Shown here one piece after another: positions 53,974 through 62,420 of a stretch of 64,000 nucleotides of DNA. The stretch is from NCBI RefSeq assembly GCF_028473745.1, contig NZ_CP101137.1, forward strand, positions 6,827,501 through 6,891,500, written 5' to 3'. This DNA comes from Streptomyces sp. M92 (GTDB lineage: Bacteria; Actinomycetota; Actinomycetes; Streptomycetales; Streptomycetaceae). Every line of letters begins with the position of its first letter. The stretch's first letter is position 1. Below the pieces are notes generated by a model. The model was not told the DNA's origin, did not search any database, and worked only from the letters and a program-made list of their open reading frames with translations. The position numbers and the translations under genes are program-made.

Positions 53974-54414
53974 TCAGATCCGGGGCGGCCGGGCCTCGTA
54001 CGGAGTGGAGAGCACGACGGTGGTCCGGGTCGAGACGCCGGCCAGGGAGCGCACCCGGGCGAGGAGTTCCTCCAGCTCGTGCGGGGTCGACACACGCACC
54101 TTGAGGATGTAGTTCTCGTCGCCCGCCACGCTGTGGCAGGCCTCGATCTCCGGCACGCCGGCCAGGCGGTCCGCGATGTCGTCGGGTGCGCTGGGGTCGA
54201 ACGGTTTCACGGAGATGAACGCGGTCATCGGCAGCCCGACGGCCTCCGGGTCGACGACCGCGGCGTAGCCGCGGATGACGCCGCGCTGCTCCAGCCGCCG
54301 CACCCGCTGGTGCACGGCTGACGTGGACAGGCCCGTGGCCTTGCCCAGGTCCGTGTAGCTCATCCGCCCGTCCTTGACGAGCAGCTGCACGATCTGTCGA
54401 TCCAGCTCCTCCAT
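53974..54414 (-). CDS. Lrp/AsnC-family transcriptional regulator
   Basis: This 146-residue regulator starts MEELDRQIVQLLVKDGRMSY with an AsnC helix-turn-helix (DLGKATGLSTSAVHQRVRRL) and ends with the RAM effector domain (FISVKPFDPSAPDDIADRLA, VAGDENYILKVRV). It should respond to an amino acid. ATG 54414 lacks an RBS; TAGGTT on the minus strand (54428-54423) ends eight bases before it, so a leaderless transcript is possible. The frame upstream of it was discarded. Confidence 0.93.
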   Translation of the reverse strand: MEELDRQIVQLLVKDGRMSYTDLGKATGLSTSAVHQRVRRLEQRGVIRGYAAVVDPEAVGLPMTAFISVKPFDPSAPDDIADRLAGVPEIEACHSVAGDENYILKVRVSTPHELEELLARVRSLAGVSTRTTVVLSTPYEARPPRI

Positions 54415-54676
54415 GGCGCAAGAACCTACAGTGCGGTTGATCTCCTCGGATACCGAGCGGTCCAGGTCATGCCCACTTCGTGATGTGACGGGCATCCGGC
54501 CGACGGCCGGGCGGGGCGAGCCGGCGCCGGGCACCTGCGAGTGGCATGTGACGAAGGCCACACCTTCCGTGCGGTCTCCGTGATGTTCTCGTGATTACCC
54601 CGTATTGGGGACGGGAAGTGCTTGCTGTGGTCGAGGCCGCAGTGCCGTCACGGCCCAGCCCGAGGGGGAGAATCCC

Positions 54677-55114
54677 ATGCAGAGTCTTAAGCGCCCAGGT
54701 CGTACCGCGCCCAAGCGGCAGCAGCCGGTCGTCGAGCCCGTACCGGAGGGCGTCGAACCCGACGCCTTCGACGACGAGGAACTCGACGCCTACGACACCT
54801 TCGAGATGTACCGGGTGATCTGCCCGGACTGCGCGCAGCCCATCGCGCTGCTGGCGGACGAGAAAGTACTGCCCGAGCACGCGCTGTGCGCCTCGCCGTG
54901 GAACCCGTTCGGGCTCACGGTCTGCGCCGGCACCGGCCGCCGGGCCTGCGAGGCCCGCCCGGCCGACGAGTCCTTCCGGCCCCACGAGCAGGACACCGCG
55001 CTGCTCCTGACGCTCCCGCGGGGCCTGGACTGGCGGACCCAGCCCTTCTCCCACGTCGGCGGCCCGGGCTCACGCCCGATCCGGGTGCCGACGATGCGGC
55101 GCGAGGCGGCCTAG
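54677..55114 (+). CDS. Conserved hypothetical protein with CxxC, 145 aa
   Basis: I cannot name this soluble protein. The N-terminal 35 residues are basic then acidic (PDAFDDEELDAYDTFEMYRV), followed by VICPDCAQPIALLADE, a CxxC pair. Two more cysteines in CASPWNPFGLTVC might complete a zinc site. GGGGGAG sits at ideal distance from ATG 54677. It diverges from the Lrp gene across about 260 bases. Confidence 0.82.
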   Translation: MQSLKRPGRTAPKRQQPVVEPVPEGVEPDAFDDEELDAYDTFEMYRVICPDCAQPIALLADEKVLPEHALCASPWNPFGLTVCAGTGRRACEARPADESFRPHEQDTALLLTLPRGLDWRTQPFSHVGGPGSRPIRVPTMRREAA

Positions 55115-55273
55115 GACGCGGTTCGGCGCGCCTGCCCCGCAACTACGGGTGGGCGGCGCGCCGACGCGGGCCGGACAGGGTGCGGCAAGGCCGGACGGGT
55201 GTCGGACGCCCGCGAACTCACTCTCGATTCCGCGGGCCGGTGACCTGTCCGCACAGTGCCGCGTTGCCCTGGT

Positions 55274-55555
55274 ATGACCCCCACGTACTCGGCGACCGGG
55301 CCTCGGCGCCGCGTGTTCGTCCCGGTGCCCGCCGGTCCGGTCCCGCCGGCCCCGCAGCTCCCGGACCCGCCGATCTACCGTGAGCTGATGCGCACCTGGG
55401 CCGACCGGGGCCGCACCCTGCCAGGGCGCGACGACCCCGAGTGGGTGAGGCTCGCGGCGCCCCCGCGCGGCCTCGGGGACTTCTTCACCACCGGTGACTT
55501 CCGGGTCACCGGTGACTTCAGCGTCCCTCGGGACCCGCGAGATGACGGGCGATGA
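55274..55555 (+). CDS. Small hypothetical protein, 93 aa
   Basis: The protein begins MTPTYSATGPRRRVFVPVPA and has a central YRELMRTWADRGRTLPGRDD, DPEWVRLA pattern that I associate with small Streptomyces proteins of unknown function. The tail repeats TTGDFRVTGDFS. There is no membrane segment. Its last 38 bases overlap the 3' end of the facing acyl-CoA dehydrogenase gene. The RBS is poor, so the start is tentative. Confidence 0.6.
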   Translation: MTPTYSATGPRRRVFVPVPAGPVPPAPQLPDPPIYRELMRTWADRGRTLPGRDDPEWVRLAAPPRGLGDFFTTGDFRVTGDFSVPRDPRDDGR

Positions 55556-56690
55556 CCATCCGCTGGATCTGGTTGGTGCCCTCGACGATCTGCAGCACCT
55601 TGGCCTCGCGCATGTAGCGCTCGGCCGGGAAGTCGGCGGTGTAGCCGTAGCCGCCGAGGATCTGCACGGCGTCGGTGGTGACCCGCATCGCCGTGTCGGT
55701 GCAGTGCAGCTTGGCCATGGCCGCCTGCTTGGCGAACGGCAGTCCGGCGTCGCGCAGCCGCGCCGCCGTCAGGTACAGCGCGCGGCCGGCCTCGATCTGG
55801 GTCGCCATGTCGGCGAGCATGAAGCGCAACCCCTGGAAGTCGGCGATCGGCTTGCCGAACTGGCGCCGCTCGGCCGCGTAGGCCACCGCCTCGTCGAGCG
55901 CCGCCTGCGCCACGCCGATCGCGCAGGCGGCGATGCCGAGCCGGCCGGAGTCGAGCGCGGACAGGGCGATCGCGAAACCCTGGCCCTCGTCCCCGATCCG
56001 CCGGGCCTCGGGGACCCGCACGCCGTCCAGGTGGACCTGCGCGGTGGGCGATCCCTTGAGCCCCATCTTCTTCTCCGGCACCGCGGCGCTCAGCCCCTCG
56101 GCGTCGCCGGGGACCAGGAAGGCGGTGATGCCGCGCGGGCCGTGCTCCCCCGTGCGCGCCATGACCGTGTAGAAGTCGGCGATGCCACCGTGCGTGATCC
56201 ACGCCTTGGTGCCGGTGATGATCCAGTCGTCGCCCTCCCGCACCGCCTTGGTGCGCAGGGAGGCGGCGTCCGAGCCGGAGGCGGGCTCGGAGAGGCAGTA
56301 GGCGCCCAGCAGCCCGCCGCCGAGCATGGCGGGCAGGTGCTCGGCCTGCTGCTCCTTGGTGCCGTGGGCGGCGAGCGCGTAGGAGGCGAGGGTGTGCACG
56401 CTGACGCCGAGGCCGACGGTGAGGCGGGCCGCGGCGAGCTCTTCCAGGACCTGGAGGTACACCTCGTACGGCTGATCACCGCCGCCGTGCTCGGTGTCGT
56501 AGGGCAGGCCGAGCAGGCCGGACTCGGAGAGCAGGGCGAAGACCTCGCGCGGGAAGCGTCCGGCGTCCTCCTCCTCGGCCGCGCTCGGGGCGATCTCACG
56601 GAGCGCGATCTCGCGGACGAGTGAGATCAGGTCCCGTGCCTCGTCCGTGGGCAGTTGCCGGTCCACCGGCTGCGGGGCGCGGTCGGGCAT
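55518..56690 (-). CDS. Acyl-CoA dehydrogenase
   Basis: This 390-residue flavoenzyme oxidises an acyl-CoA to the enoyl-CoA. AYCLSEPASGSDAASLRTKA and WITHGGIADFYTVMA form the FAD site; RRQFGKPIADFQGLRFMLAD and AVQILGGYGYTADFPAERYM are typical; the catalytic base is Glu370 in IVEGTNQIQRM. Chain length specificity cannot be read; short or branched chains are likely for this group. GGAGGAG precedes ATG 56690. A TetR regulator gene lies 231 bases upstream in the same direction and may control it. Confidence 0.95.
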   Translation of the reverse strand: MPDRAPQPVDRQLPTDEARDLISLVREIALREIAPSAAEEEDAGRFPREVFALLSESGLLGLPYDTEHGGGDQPYEVYLQVLEELAAARLTVGLGVSVHTLASYALAAHGTKEQQAEHLPAMLGGGLLGAYCLSEPASGSDAASLRTKAVREGDDWIITGTKAWITHGGIADFYTVMARTGEHGPRGITAFLVPGDAEGLSAAVPEKKMGLKGSPTAQVHLDGVRVPEARRIGDEGQGFAIALSALDSGRLGIAACAIGVAQAALDEAVAYAAERRQFGKPIADFQGLRFMLADMATQIEAGRALYLTAARLRDAGLPFAKQAAMAKLHCTDTAMRVTTDAVQILGGYGYTADFPAERYMREAKVLQIVEGTNQIQRMVIARHLAGPEGR

Positions 56691-56921
56691 GGCGACGCTC
56701 TCCTCCCTGTCGGGCGCATCAGCGGAAAGGCGCCGTGGGTGGACGCGGTTCCGCCGGCTCTGTTCGGCTGGGCCGATGCTCGCACTCCCGGGTCGCGGAA
56801 GCGGCTGACCAGCGGCTGTGGCCTGTGAGTATGCCCGATCGGAGGTACGGCGTCACCAGTTAACGACCGCTTACTTCGAGAAAGGTCCGGAAGGGCTTCG
56901 GCGGGCCCGCTCGGCCTCCGG

Positions 56922-57578
56922 TCAGTCCCGGCGGGCGGCGGGCGGGGCCGGGTAGGCGGGATCCAGCTCCTCGATGGCGCGCAGGGTGCCGCCGAGCGAC
57001 TTCACGAGCAGGTCGCGCATGGTGTCGCGGGGCAGCCCGGGGCGGCCGATCCAGTCCAGGGTGGCACCCTCGACGCCGCACACCCAGGCGAGCAGGCCCA
57101 TGCGGGCCAGCGGCCCGACGTCCGAGCGGCCGTACGCCCCCTCGGCGATGGTGACGACGATCGCCTCGCGCACCCCGTCCCGGATGGCGTGCACCTCGGT
57201 GTCGAAGCCGACCCCGCCGCTGACGATGGTGCGGTAGGCGGCCTGGTGGTGCTCGGCGTAGCGCAGGTAGCCGTCGATGGTGCGGTGGACGCGGTCCACC
57301 TGCGGCAGTTCGGTGCCGCCCGCGGCGGTGGTGACCAGGTCGGCGACGGAGTCCTGGATGATCGCCAGGTAGTAGCCCCGCTTGGAACGGAAGTAGTAGT
57401 AGATCAGTCCCTTGGCGACATGCGCCTGACGCGCGATGTCGTCCATCGACAGCGCGTCGTACGACGTGTCGGCGAACAACTTCCGCCCGATGGCGATGAG
57501 TTCGGCGCGGCGTGCGAGCGAACGCTCGGTGCCGCGCGCCTGTGGACGGACGTCGGCACGCTGTTGACTGATATTCAA
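56922..57578 (-). CDS. TetR-family transcriptional regulator
   Basis: This 218-residue regulator has a TetR helix-turn-helix (RAELIAIGRKLFADTSYDAL, MDDIARQAHVAKGLIYYYFR) and a C-terminal ligand domain. The start is TTG 57578 (MNISQQRADVRPQARG) with AGGG five bases and AGGAG 13 bases upstream; no ATG or GTG in frame is near. It precedes the acyl-CoA dehydrogenase gene in the same direction, so it may respond to an acyl-CoA (inference). Confidence 0.92.
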   Translation of the reverse strand: MNISQQRADVRPQARGTERSLARRAELIAIGRKLFADTSYDALSMDDIARQAHVAKGLIYYYFRSKRGYYLAIIQDSVADLVTTAAGGTELPQVDRVHRTIDGYLRYAEHHQAAYRTIVSGGVGFDTEVHAIRDGVREAIVVTIAEGAYGRSDVGPLARMGLLAWVCGVEGATLDWIGRPGLPRDTMRDLLVKSLGGTLRAIEELDPAYPAPPAARRD

Positions 57579-57660
57579 TTTCGACCCTGGTCTCCTACGG
57601 GGGGCGGGACATCCGCAGTATGGCAGGTCGGGACGTGGGGCAGGTCACATGAGGGTCACG

Positions 57661-57801
57661 TCACAGCAGGCCCAGCTGCACCACGAGCATCGCCAGCACC
57701 ACGACGAGGGTCCAGCCCAGGACGTGCTCGAGGATCTTCGGGCCGTCTTCCTTGGGGCCGCCGGTACGGACACGGGGGGCGGTGGCGGTGTGTGCGGTCA
57801 T
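57661..57801 (-). CDS. SCO1431-family small membrane protein, 46 aa
   Basis: The protein begins MTAHTATAPRVRTGGPKEDG and ends with one membrane helix, LGWTLVVVLAMLVVQLGLL. It matches the small single-pass protein that NCBI names the SCO1431 family, next to an acyl-CoA dehydrogenase and a TetR gene in Streptomyces. It is too short for most ORF callers. GAGAAG precedes ATG 57801. Function unknown. Confidence 0.85.
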   Translation of the reverse strand: MTAHTATAPRVRTGGPKEDGPKILEHVLGWTLVVVLAMLVVQLGLL

Positions 57802-57843
57802 GGCTTCTCGCTGCTCTCGGGCTTCGGCTTCGGTGAGGTCCCC

Positions 57844-57877
57844 CCGCTCACGGTGTCCACCTTGCCACCGTGAGCGG
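57844..57877 (-). terminator. Hairpin after the C39-like peptidase gene
   Basis: A 12-bp perfect stem (57844-57855 with 57866-57877) and 10-base loop lie about 36 bases downstream of the peptidase stop, on the leftward path and before the small membrane gene. Confidence 0.75.
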
Positions 57878-57912
57878 CTTTTGCGGCCGAGAGCTTGGTC
57901 ACAGCGGGCCGG

Positions 57913-59295
57913 TCAGCGCACGCCCACCGCCGCGAGGGCCTTGCGCTGACGCGGGCTGGGATGCGCCGGGAAGTACAGGTAGCAGACGCCGCCGGTCCCG
58001 GAGACGACCCTGCCGTCGGCGTTGTACCGCTTGGTCCGCAGCCAGATGTTCTCCCACTCGCGCCGCTTGTAGACGCGGCGCACGGCCTCGTTGTCGTCCG
58101 AGGCCGGGTCGTTGGCGATCACGTCGCCGTCGGCGGTGAAGCCGACCACGGTCATCAGGTGGCCCGAGGTGCCGTAGCCGGCCCCGGTCAACTCCTCCGC
58201 CAGGAAGGACTGGGACGTGATGGCCGGGATACCGGCCGCGATCAGTGTCTCCAGGTCGGTGAGGGAGCCGAGGCGGGTGACCACGCCCTGGAGGTCCTCG
58301 AAGGTGGCCGCGTAGGCCGCGTTGAAGGGCCAGTTGCCGCAGCCGGCGTACTGGTAGTCGTACGTGTACCGGGCCGCGTGGCAGACCTGCGGGTCGGCGT
58401 AGGAGGGGTCGACCCAGGCGAGCTGCTCCTCGGTGAGCCGGCCGCCCCAGTACTCGATGATCATCTGCGAGGAGGTGGGGCTGCACCAGGCCTCGCCGCC
58501 GTTGTCGTACTCGGGGTACTGGCCCTTGTGGATCTCCTGGGAGTAGCGCGGGACGCGCAGTTCCCGGGCGAGACCCGGCGTGGAGGCGGGCACCGTGAAG
58601 CGGTCGGGCACGTCGGAGCCCATCGCACCGAGCCGCCAGACGGTGGGCGTGGCCTTGGCGCCGGGGCGGCGGTACAGGGTGAGGCGGAGCCGGTACGAGG
58701 CCAGGCGCAGACCGGTGGAGGCGTCGTCGACCGAGAAGGTGTCCGTCCAGACGCTGCTGCGGCCGTCGCCCTGGCCGTCGACCGAGGTGCGCCGGATGTC
58801 CTGGTCGCCGTCGCCCGCAGTCCAGCGGCCCATCACGTACCAGGGCGTGTCCGTGCCGTCGGAGTAGGTCCCCTTCAGCTCGACCTGGATCCAGGTGCCG
58901 GACGGGGTGTGCGCGTTCCAGGAGGCGATGGCCTCGGTCGCGGGCACGGTGAGCCGGTGGACCGGCGAGGTCCAGGTCGCGTACTCCCAGGCCGCGGTCC
59001 TGCCGGTGTGCGGGTCGGTGTGCTCGGTGGTGCCCGCCGGCGTCCCGATCACGACGCCGGGCCGGGCACCGGCGACGGGGCGGGCGCCCCGCACCGTCCC
59101 GCACCGCCAGTCCCGGAACGTGGTCCAGGCGCGGTAGTCGGCCTGTCGGCCGGGGGTACGGTCGGCGCCCGCGGGGCCGCCGCCCTCGCCCGCTGCGGCT
59201 TCGGCGGCGGTGGCCGGGATCGCGCCGCCGGCCACCGCGGCGGCGACCGCGGCGGCCAGGACGGTTCTGCGGGACGGCTGTTCGGCTCTGCTCAT
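57913..59295 (-). CDS. Tat-exported peptidase C39-like protein
   Basis: This 460-residue protein has a twin-arginine signal (PSRRTVLAAAVAAAVAGGA, cleavage near residue 33). The C-terminal half is a papain-like C39 domain: Cys271 in GGEAWCSPTSSQMII, His379 in TSGHLMTVVGF and Asn395/Asp396 in VIANDPAS form the expected triad. The N-terminal half (about 50-235) is beta-rich with WNAHTPSGTWIQVEL, perhaps a binding domain. It should act outside the cell as a cysteine peptidase or amidase; substrate unknown. GGGGG lies before ATG 59295. Confidence 0.9.
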   Translation of the reverse strand: MSRAEQPSRRTVLAAAVAAAVAGGAIPATAAEAAAGEGGGPAGADRTPGRQADYRAWTTFRDWRCGTVRGARPVAGARPGVVIGTPAGTTEHTDPHTGRTAAWEYATWTSPVHRLTVPATEAIASWNAHTPSGTWIQVELKGTYSDGTDTPWYVMGRWTAGDGDQDIRRTSVDGQGDGRSSVWTDTFSVDDASTGLRLASYRLRLTLYRRPGAKATPTVWRLGAMGSDVPDRFTVPASTPGLARELRVPRYSQEIHKGQYPEYDNGGEAWCSPTSSQMIIEYWGGRLTEEQLAWVDPSYADPQVCHAARYTYDYQYAGCGNWPFNAAYAATFEDLQGVVTRLGSLTDLETLIAAGIPAITSQSFLAEELTGAGYGTSGHLMTVVGFTADGDVIANDPASDDNEAVRRVYKRREWENIWLRTKRYNADGRVVSGTGGVCYLYFPAHPSPRQRKALAAVGVR

Positions 59296-59436
59296 GGGTG
59301 GAGAACCCCCAGGTGTCCGAGTCGGGCGGGTCCGTTGCACGGTCGTGCGCCAACTATGGCCGCAGGCGCCCGCTCCTGCCAGCACTTCTGCGTGCGCCAC
59401 GCCATGAACATTGGTGTCTACCAGTGGCGGGGTTAG

Positions 59437-60066
59437 TGTGCCTGCGACACGCCGTCCGCCCCTTCGCACCGCCCGGGACCCGCCATCCACGACCTCGCAG
59501 CGCAGCTCCGCCGGCTTCCCCCGTCCTGCGGCCCCGTACGCCTCATCGGCGTCGACGGGCACGCCGGTTCGGGGAAGTCCACGTTCGCCGGACTGCTGGC
59601 CGCGGAGCTGGGAGGCGCGCCGGTGCTGCACCTCGACGACATCGCCAGCCACGACGAGCTCTTCGACTGGACCGGACGGCTGCTGAGCCAGGTGATCGAG
59701 CCCCTGCGGCGGGGCGACACCGCGCGCTACACCCCCTACGACTGGCGGGCCCGGCGCTTCGACGCGCCCCGGCCCCTGCCGCCGGCCCCGGTGGTGCTGG
59801 TGGAGGGTGTGGGCGCGGGGCGCGAGGCGCTGCGCCCGCACCTGGCCCGGCTGCTCTGGATGGAGTTGCCGCGCCAGGAGGCGTGGAGGCGCGGACGGGC
59901 GCGCGACGGAGCGGAGCAGCGGGCGTTCTGGGACGGGTGGATCCCGGCGGAGCGCCGGCACTTCGCCACCGACCCGTCACGCCCCTTCGCACACCTTCTG
60001 GTGGTGCGGAGCGAGGAGGGGTACGAGATGCTGCCGGGGCCCGCGGGAGGCGCCTGCCCACCCTGA
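59437..60066 (+). CDS. Uridine-kinase-like P-loop protein, no canonical start codon in frame
   Basis: The frame encodes a P-loop kinase of the uridine kinase type: GVDGHAGSGKSTFAGLL, then VLHLDDIASHDELFDWTGRL, YTPYDWRARRF, VVLVEGVGAGREALRP and WDGWIPAERRHF. But between the in-frame stop at 59434-59436 and the P-loop there is no ATG, GTG, TTG or CTG. ATC 59485 is the only near-cognate; GTG 59623 lies after the P-loop. A frameshift near 59475-59485 would join it to GTG 59438 in the next frame. The gene may be a pseudogene, contain a sequence error or use a rare start. Boundaries are those of the open frame. Confidence 0.7.
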   Translation, partial: CACDTPSAPSHRPGPAIHDLAAQLRRLPPSCGPVRLIGVDGHAGSGKSTFAGLLAAELGGAPVLHLDDIASHDELFDWTGRLLSQVIEPLRRGDTARYTPYDWRARRFDAPRPLPPAPVVLVEGVGAGREALRPHLARLLWMELPRQEAWRRGRARDGAEQRAFWDGWIPAERRHFATDPSRPFAHLLVVRSEEGYEMLPGPAGGACPP

Positions 60067-60154
60067 TTCCTCACCCAGAGTGACGGGCCGTCCGCAATGT
60101 GCTGAACTTGTGAAGATCGCCGGGCGACACCGGGCCGGAGCGCCTCAACTTCGC

Positions 60155-60184
60155 TTGACCCAGGGCCCGTACAGGTCTTACGTT
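60155..60184 (+). promoter_or_regulatory. Vegetative-type promoter of a short transcript
   Basis: TTGACC (60155-60160) and TACGTT (60179-60184) are 18 bases apart. The expected start is near 60191. Only a short stretch lies between it and a hairpin, so it seems to serve a small RNA rather than a gene. Confidence 0.6.
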
Positions 60185-60190
60185 CTGGTT

Positions 60191-60262
60191 GTGCGGTCGT
60201 TCGAGGCCGCCCGCAGACGCGAAGCCCCCGGTTGTTCCCCCGTGACCGGGGGCTTCGTTCTG
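60191..60262 (+). ncRNA. Candidate small RNA, about 70 nt, two hairpins
   Basis: The predicted transcript folds first as GCGGTC-loop-GGCCGC (60193-60210) and then as a 13-bp stem (60220-60232 with 60245-60257) with a 12-base loop followed by TTCTG, a terminator shape. It has its own promoter and no plausible ORF: the frame from GTG 60191 gives only about 25 codons. Evidence is structural only. Confidence 0.5.
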
Positions 60263-60536
60263 CCCTGAGCGCGTTCTGCGGCTGCTCCGCGACGCTGTCC
60301 GCTCACCCTCGGTGACGTTCCCGCATGCGCCCCGTCCGCTCCCACCTCGTGGAACGGGCCTCCCCGGCGCCCTTCGGAGGGAAGACCGCCGCGGGTACGA
60401 TGCCCTCGGTGCGACCCGGAGCGCAGTTGCCGCGCGCACCTTGCAACTCCGGCCCGCGGCAGAGCCGTTGGCCGAGGCGGCCGGCGGGCGACGGCCCGGC
60501 GGCATACCGACGGGGGCACGGTACGTGGGGGACGGG

Positions 60537-62402
60537 ATGGACTTCGGCACGCGGGGCCCACAGGCCCCGGCCGACCTCGCCTGGCTGCGCGGCGTGGACG
60601 CCTACACCATGGGTGCCTATCCGCAGGCCGAGGAGGAGTTCCGGGCCGCGGTACGCATCGATCCCGCGATGGCCGACGGCTGGCTGGGACTGCACGCGCT
60701 GCGCGTCGACACCACCAACGCCCTGCTCAGGATGTTCCGGCACCGCGAGCGCTTCGGCGAGCAGCGCGCCCGCCACCGCCGTACCCTCAACTCCTGGTAC
60801 TGGCTGGGCTGGTGGGTGCAGCCCGTGCTGGAGAGCCCCCGCGACCTGCTGCTCGCGCACGCCTCCCACTGGCTGGACGGCCGGCATGTCCCGGAGCTGG
60901 ACCGGGCCCTGGCCGGGCTGCCGCCCGTGGACACCGACGCCCAGGTCCGGTTCCTGCACGCCTGCCGTGCCTACCTGGTCAAGGACTGGGAGCAGCTCGT
61001 CCGGCACACCGACCCGCTGCTCGGCGATCCCCTGCTGGGCATCGAGGCCGGTCTGTTCAGCGGCATGGCCCGGGTGCGGCTGGAGATGTACGGGCAGGCC
61101 GAGCCGCTGCTGTCGGCGGCCCTGATGCGGTGCCGCAGCGAACAGCCGCAGCGCAAGGAGCTGCGGTACTGGCTGGCGCGGGCGCACGAGGGCACGGGCC
61201 GCAGCGCGGCGGCGCTGCCGCTGTACCGGGCCGTGCACCGCGTCGACCCCGCCTTCATGGACACCTCCGCACGGCTGGCCGCCATCGCCGAGGGCGACGG
61301 CTACGACGACGCCGCCGACCTCGCGGGACTGGCGCAGGCCGGCCTGGGACCGGACTGCCTGGACGGCCCGGACGGGCTCGACCCCCTCTCCGGCGCCGAC
61401 GAACGCGACGTCAAGCTGTCCGCCCCCGAGCCCGGCCCGGCCGCTCCGCCGCCCTCGCTGTCCGGACCGCCGGTGCGCGAGAGGACCGACGGGACGGACC
61501 CTTCCCTGCCCACCGGTCCCACCGACCCGGCGTTGCTGGAGGAGGCGCTCGCCGAACTGGAGCGCATGGTGGGGCTCGAACCGGTGAAGCGACAGGTCAA
61601 GGCCCTGTCCGCCCAACTCAACATGGCGCGGCTGCGGGCCGGTCAGGGGCTGCCGGTCCAGCCGCCCAAGCGCCACTTCGTCTTCTCCGGCCCCTCGGGC
61701 ACCGGCAAGACCACCGTCGCCCGCATCCTGGGCCGCGTCTTCTACGCCCTCGGCCTGCTCGGCGGCGACCACCTCGTGGAGGCGCAGCGGGCCGACCTCG
61801 TCGGCGAGTACCTGGGCCAGACCGCCGTGAAGGCCAACGAGCTGATCGACTCCGCACTCGGCGGTGTCCTCTTCGTGGACGAGGCGTACTCCCTGTCCAA
61901 CTCCGGGTACGGCAAGGGGGACGCGTACGGCGACGAGGCGCTGCAGGTGCTGCTGAAGCGGGCCGAGGACAACCGGGACCACCTGGTGGTGATCCTGGCC
62001 GGCTATCCGGAGGGCATGGACCGGCTGCTGGGCGCCAACCCCGGGCTGTCCTCGCGCTTCACGACGCGGGTCGACTTCCCCTCGTACCGGCCGCTGGAGC
62101 TCACCTCGATCGGGGAGGTGCTCGCGGCGGAGAACGGGGACGTGTGGGACGAGGAGGCGCTGGACGAGCTGCGGTCGATCGCCGGGCACGTGGTGGACCA
62201 GGGGTGGATCGACGAGTTGGGGAACGGGCGGTTCCTGCGGACGCTGTACGAGAAGAGCTGTGCGTACCGGGATCTGCGGTTGTCGGTGTACCCGGGGGTG
62301 TTGAGCCGGGACGATCTGGCGACGCTGCGGTTGCCGGATCTGATGCAGGCGTACGGGGAGGTGCTGTCGGGGAGGGGGCCGGGGGATCCGTCGGCCCTGT
62401 GA
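60537..62402 (+). CDS. TPR-AAA ATPase, CbbX/EccA family
   Basis: The 621-residue protein has an N-terminal TPR-like helical region (about 1-280: AYTMGAYPQAEEEFRAAVRI, GTGRSAAALPLYRAVHRVDP), a Pro/Ser linker, and a C-terminal AAA domain. Walker A is FVFSGPSGTGKTTVARI (Lys near 391), Walker B GGVLFVDEAYSL, and ADLVGEYLGQTAVKAN is the CbbX/SpoVK pore-loop region. This is the layout of EccA from type VII secretion, but no ESX gene is adjacent, so a general remodelling ATPase is equally likely. ATG 60537 has GGGGGACGGG directly upstream. Confidence 0.9.
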   Translation: MDFGTRGPQAPADLAWLRGVDAYTMGAYPQAEEEFRAAVRIDPAMADGWLGLHALRVDTTNALLRMFRHRERFGEQRARHRRTLNSWYWLGWWVQPVLESPRDLLLAHASHWLDGRHVPELDRALAGLPPVDTDAQVRFLHACRAYLVKDWEQLVRHTDPLLGDPLLGIEAGLFSGMARVRLEMYGQAEPLLSAALMRCRSEQPQRKELRYWLARAHEGTGRSAAALPLYRAVHRVDPAFMDTSARLAAIAEGDGYDDAADLAGLAQAGLGPDCLDGPDGLDPLSGADERDVKLSAPEPGPAAPPPSLSGPPVRERTDGTDPSLPTGPTDPALLEEALAELERMVGLEPVKRQVKALSAQLNMARLRAGQGLPVQPPKRHFVFSGPSGTGKTTVARILGRVFYALGLLGGDHLVEAQRADLVGEYLGQTAVKANELIDSALGGVLFVDEAYSLSNSGYGKGDAYGDEALQVLLKRAEDNRDHLVVILAGYPEGMDRLLGANPGLSSRFTTRVDFPSYRPLELTSIGEVLAAENGDVWDEEALDELRSIAGHVVDQGWIDELGNGRFLRTLYEKSCAYRDLRLSVYPGVLSRDDLATLRLPDLMQAYGEVLSGRGPGDPSAL

Positions 62403-62420
62403 GGCCCGCAGCCGGGGCGG

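Larger units (their letters stand above)
60067..60536. other. 470-bp intergenic region with promoter and candidate sRNA
   Basis: It follows the kinase-like gene and precedes the AAA ATPase, both rightward. It contains a promoter at 60155-60184 and a hairpin-ended short transcript region (listed separately). The remaining 280 bases before the ATPase gene show no clear feature. Confidence 0.6.

Noticed and set aside
60537..62402. Type VII secretion locus
   Set aside because: The ATPase is EccA-like in layout, but no esx, eccB, eccC, eccD or mycosin gene is in the neighbourhood visible here.
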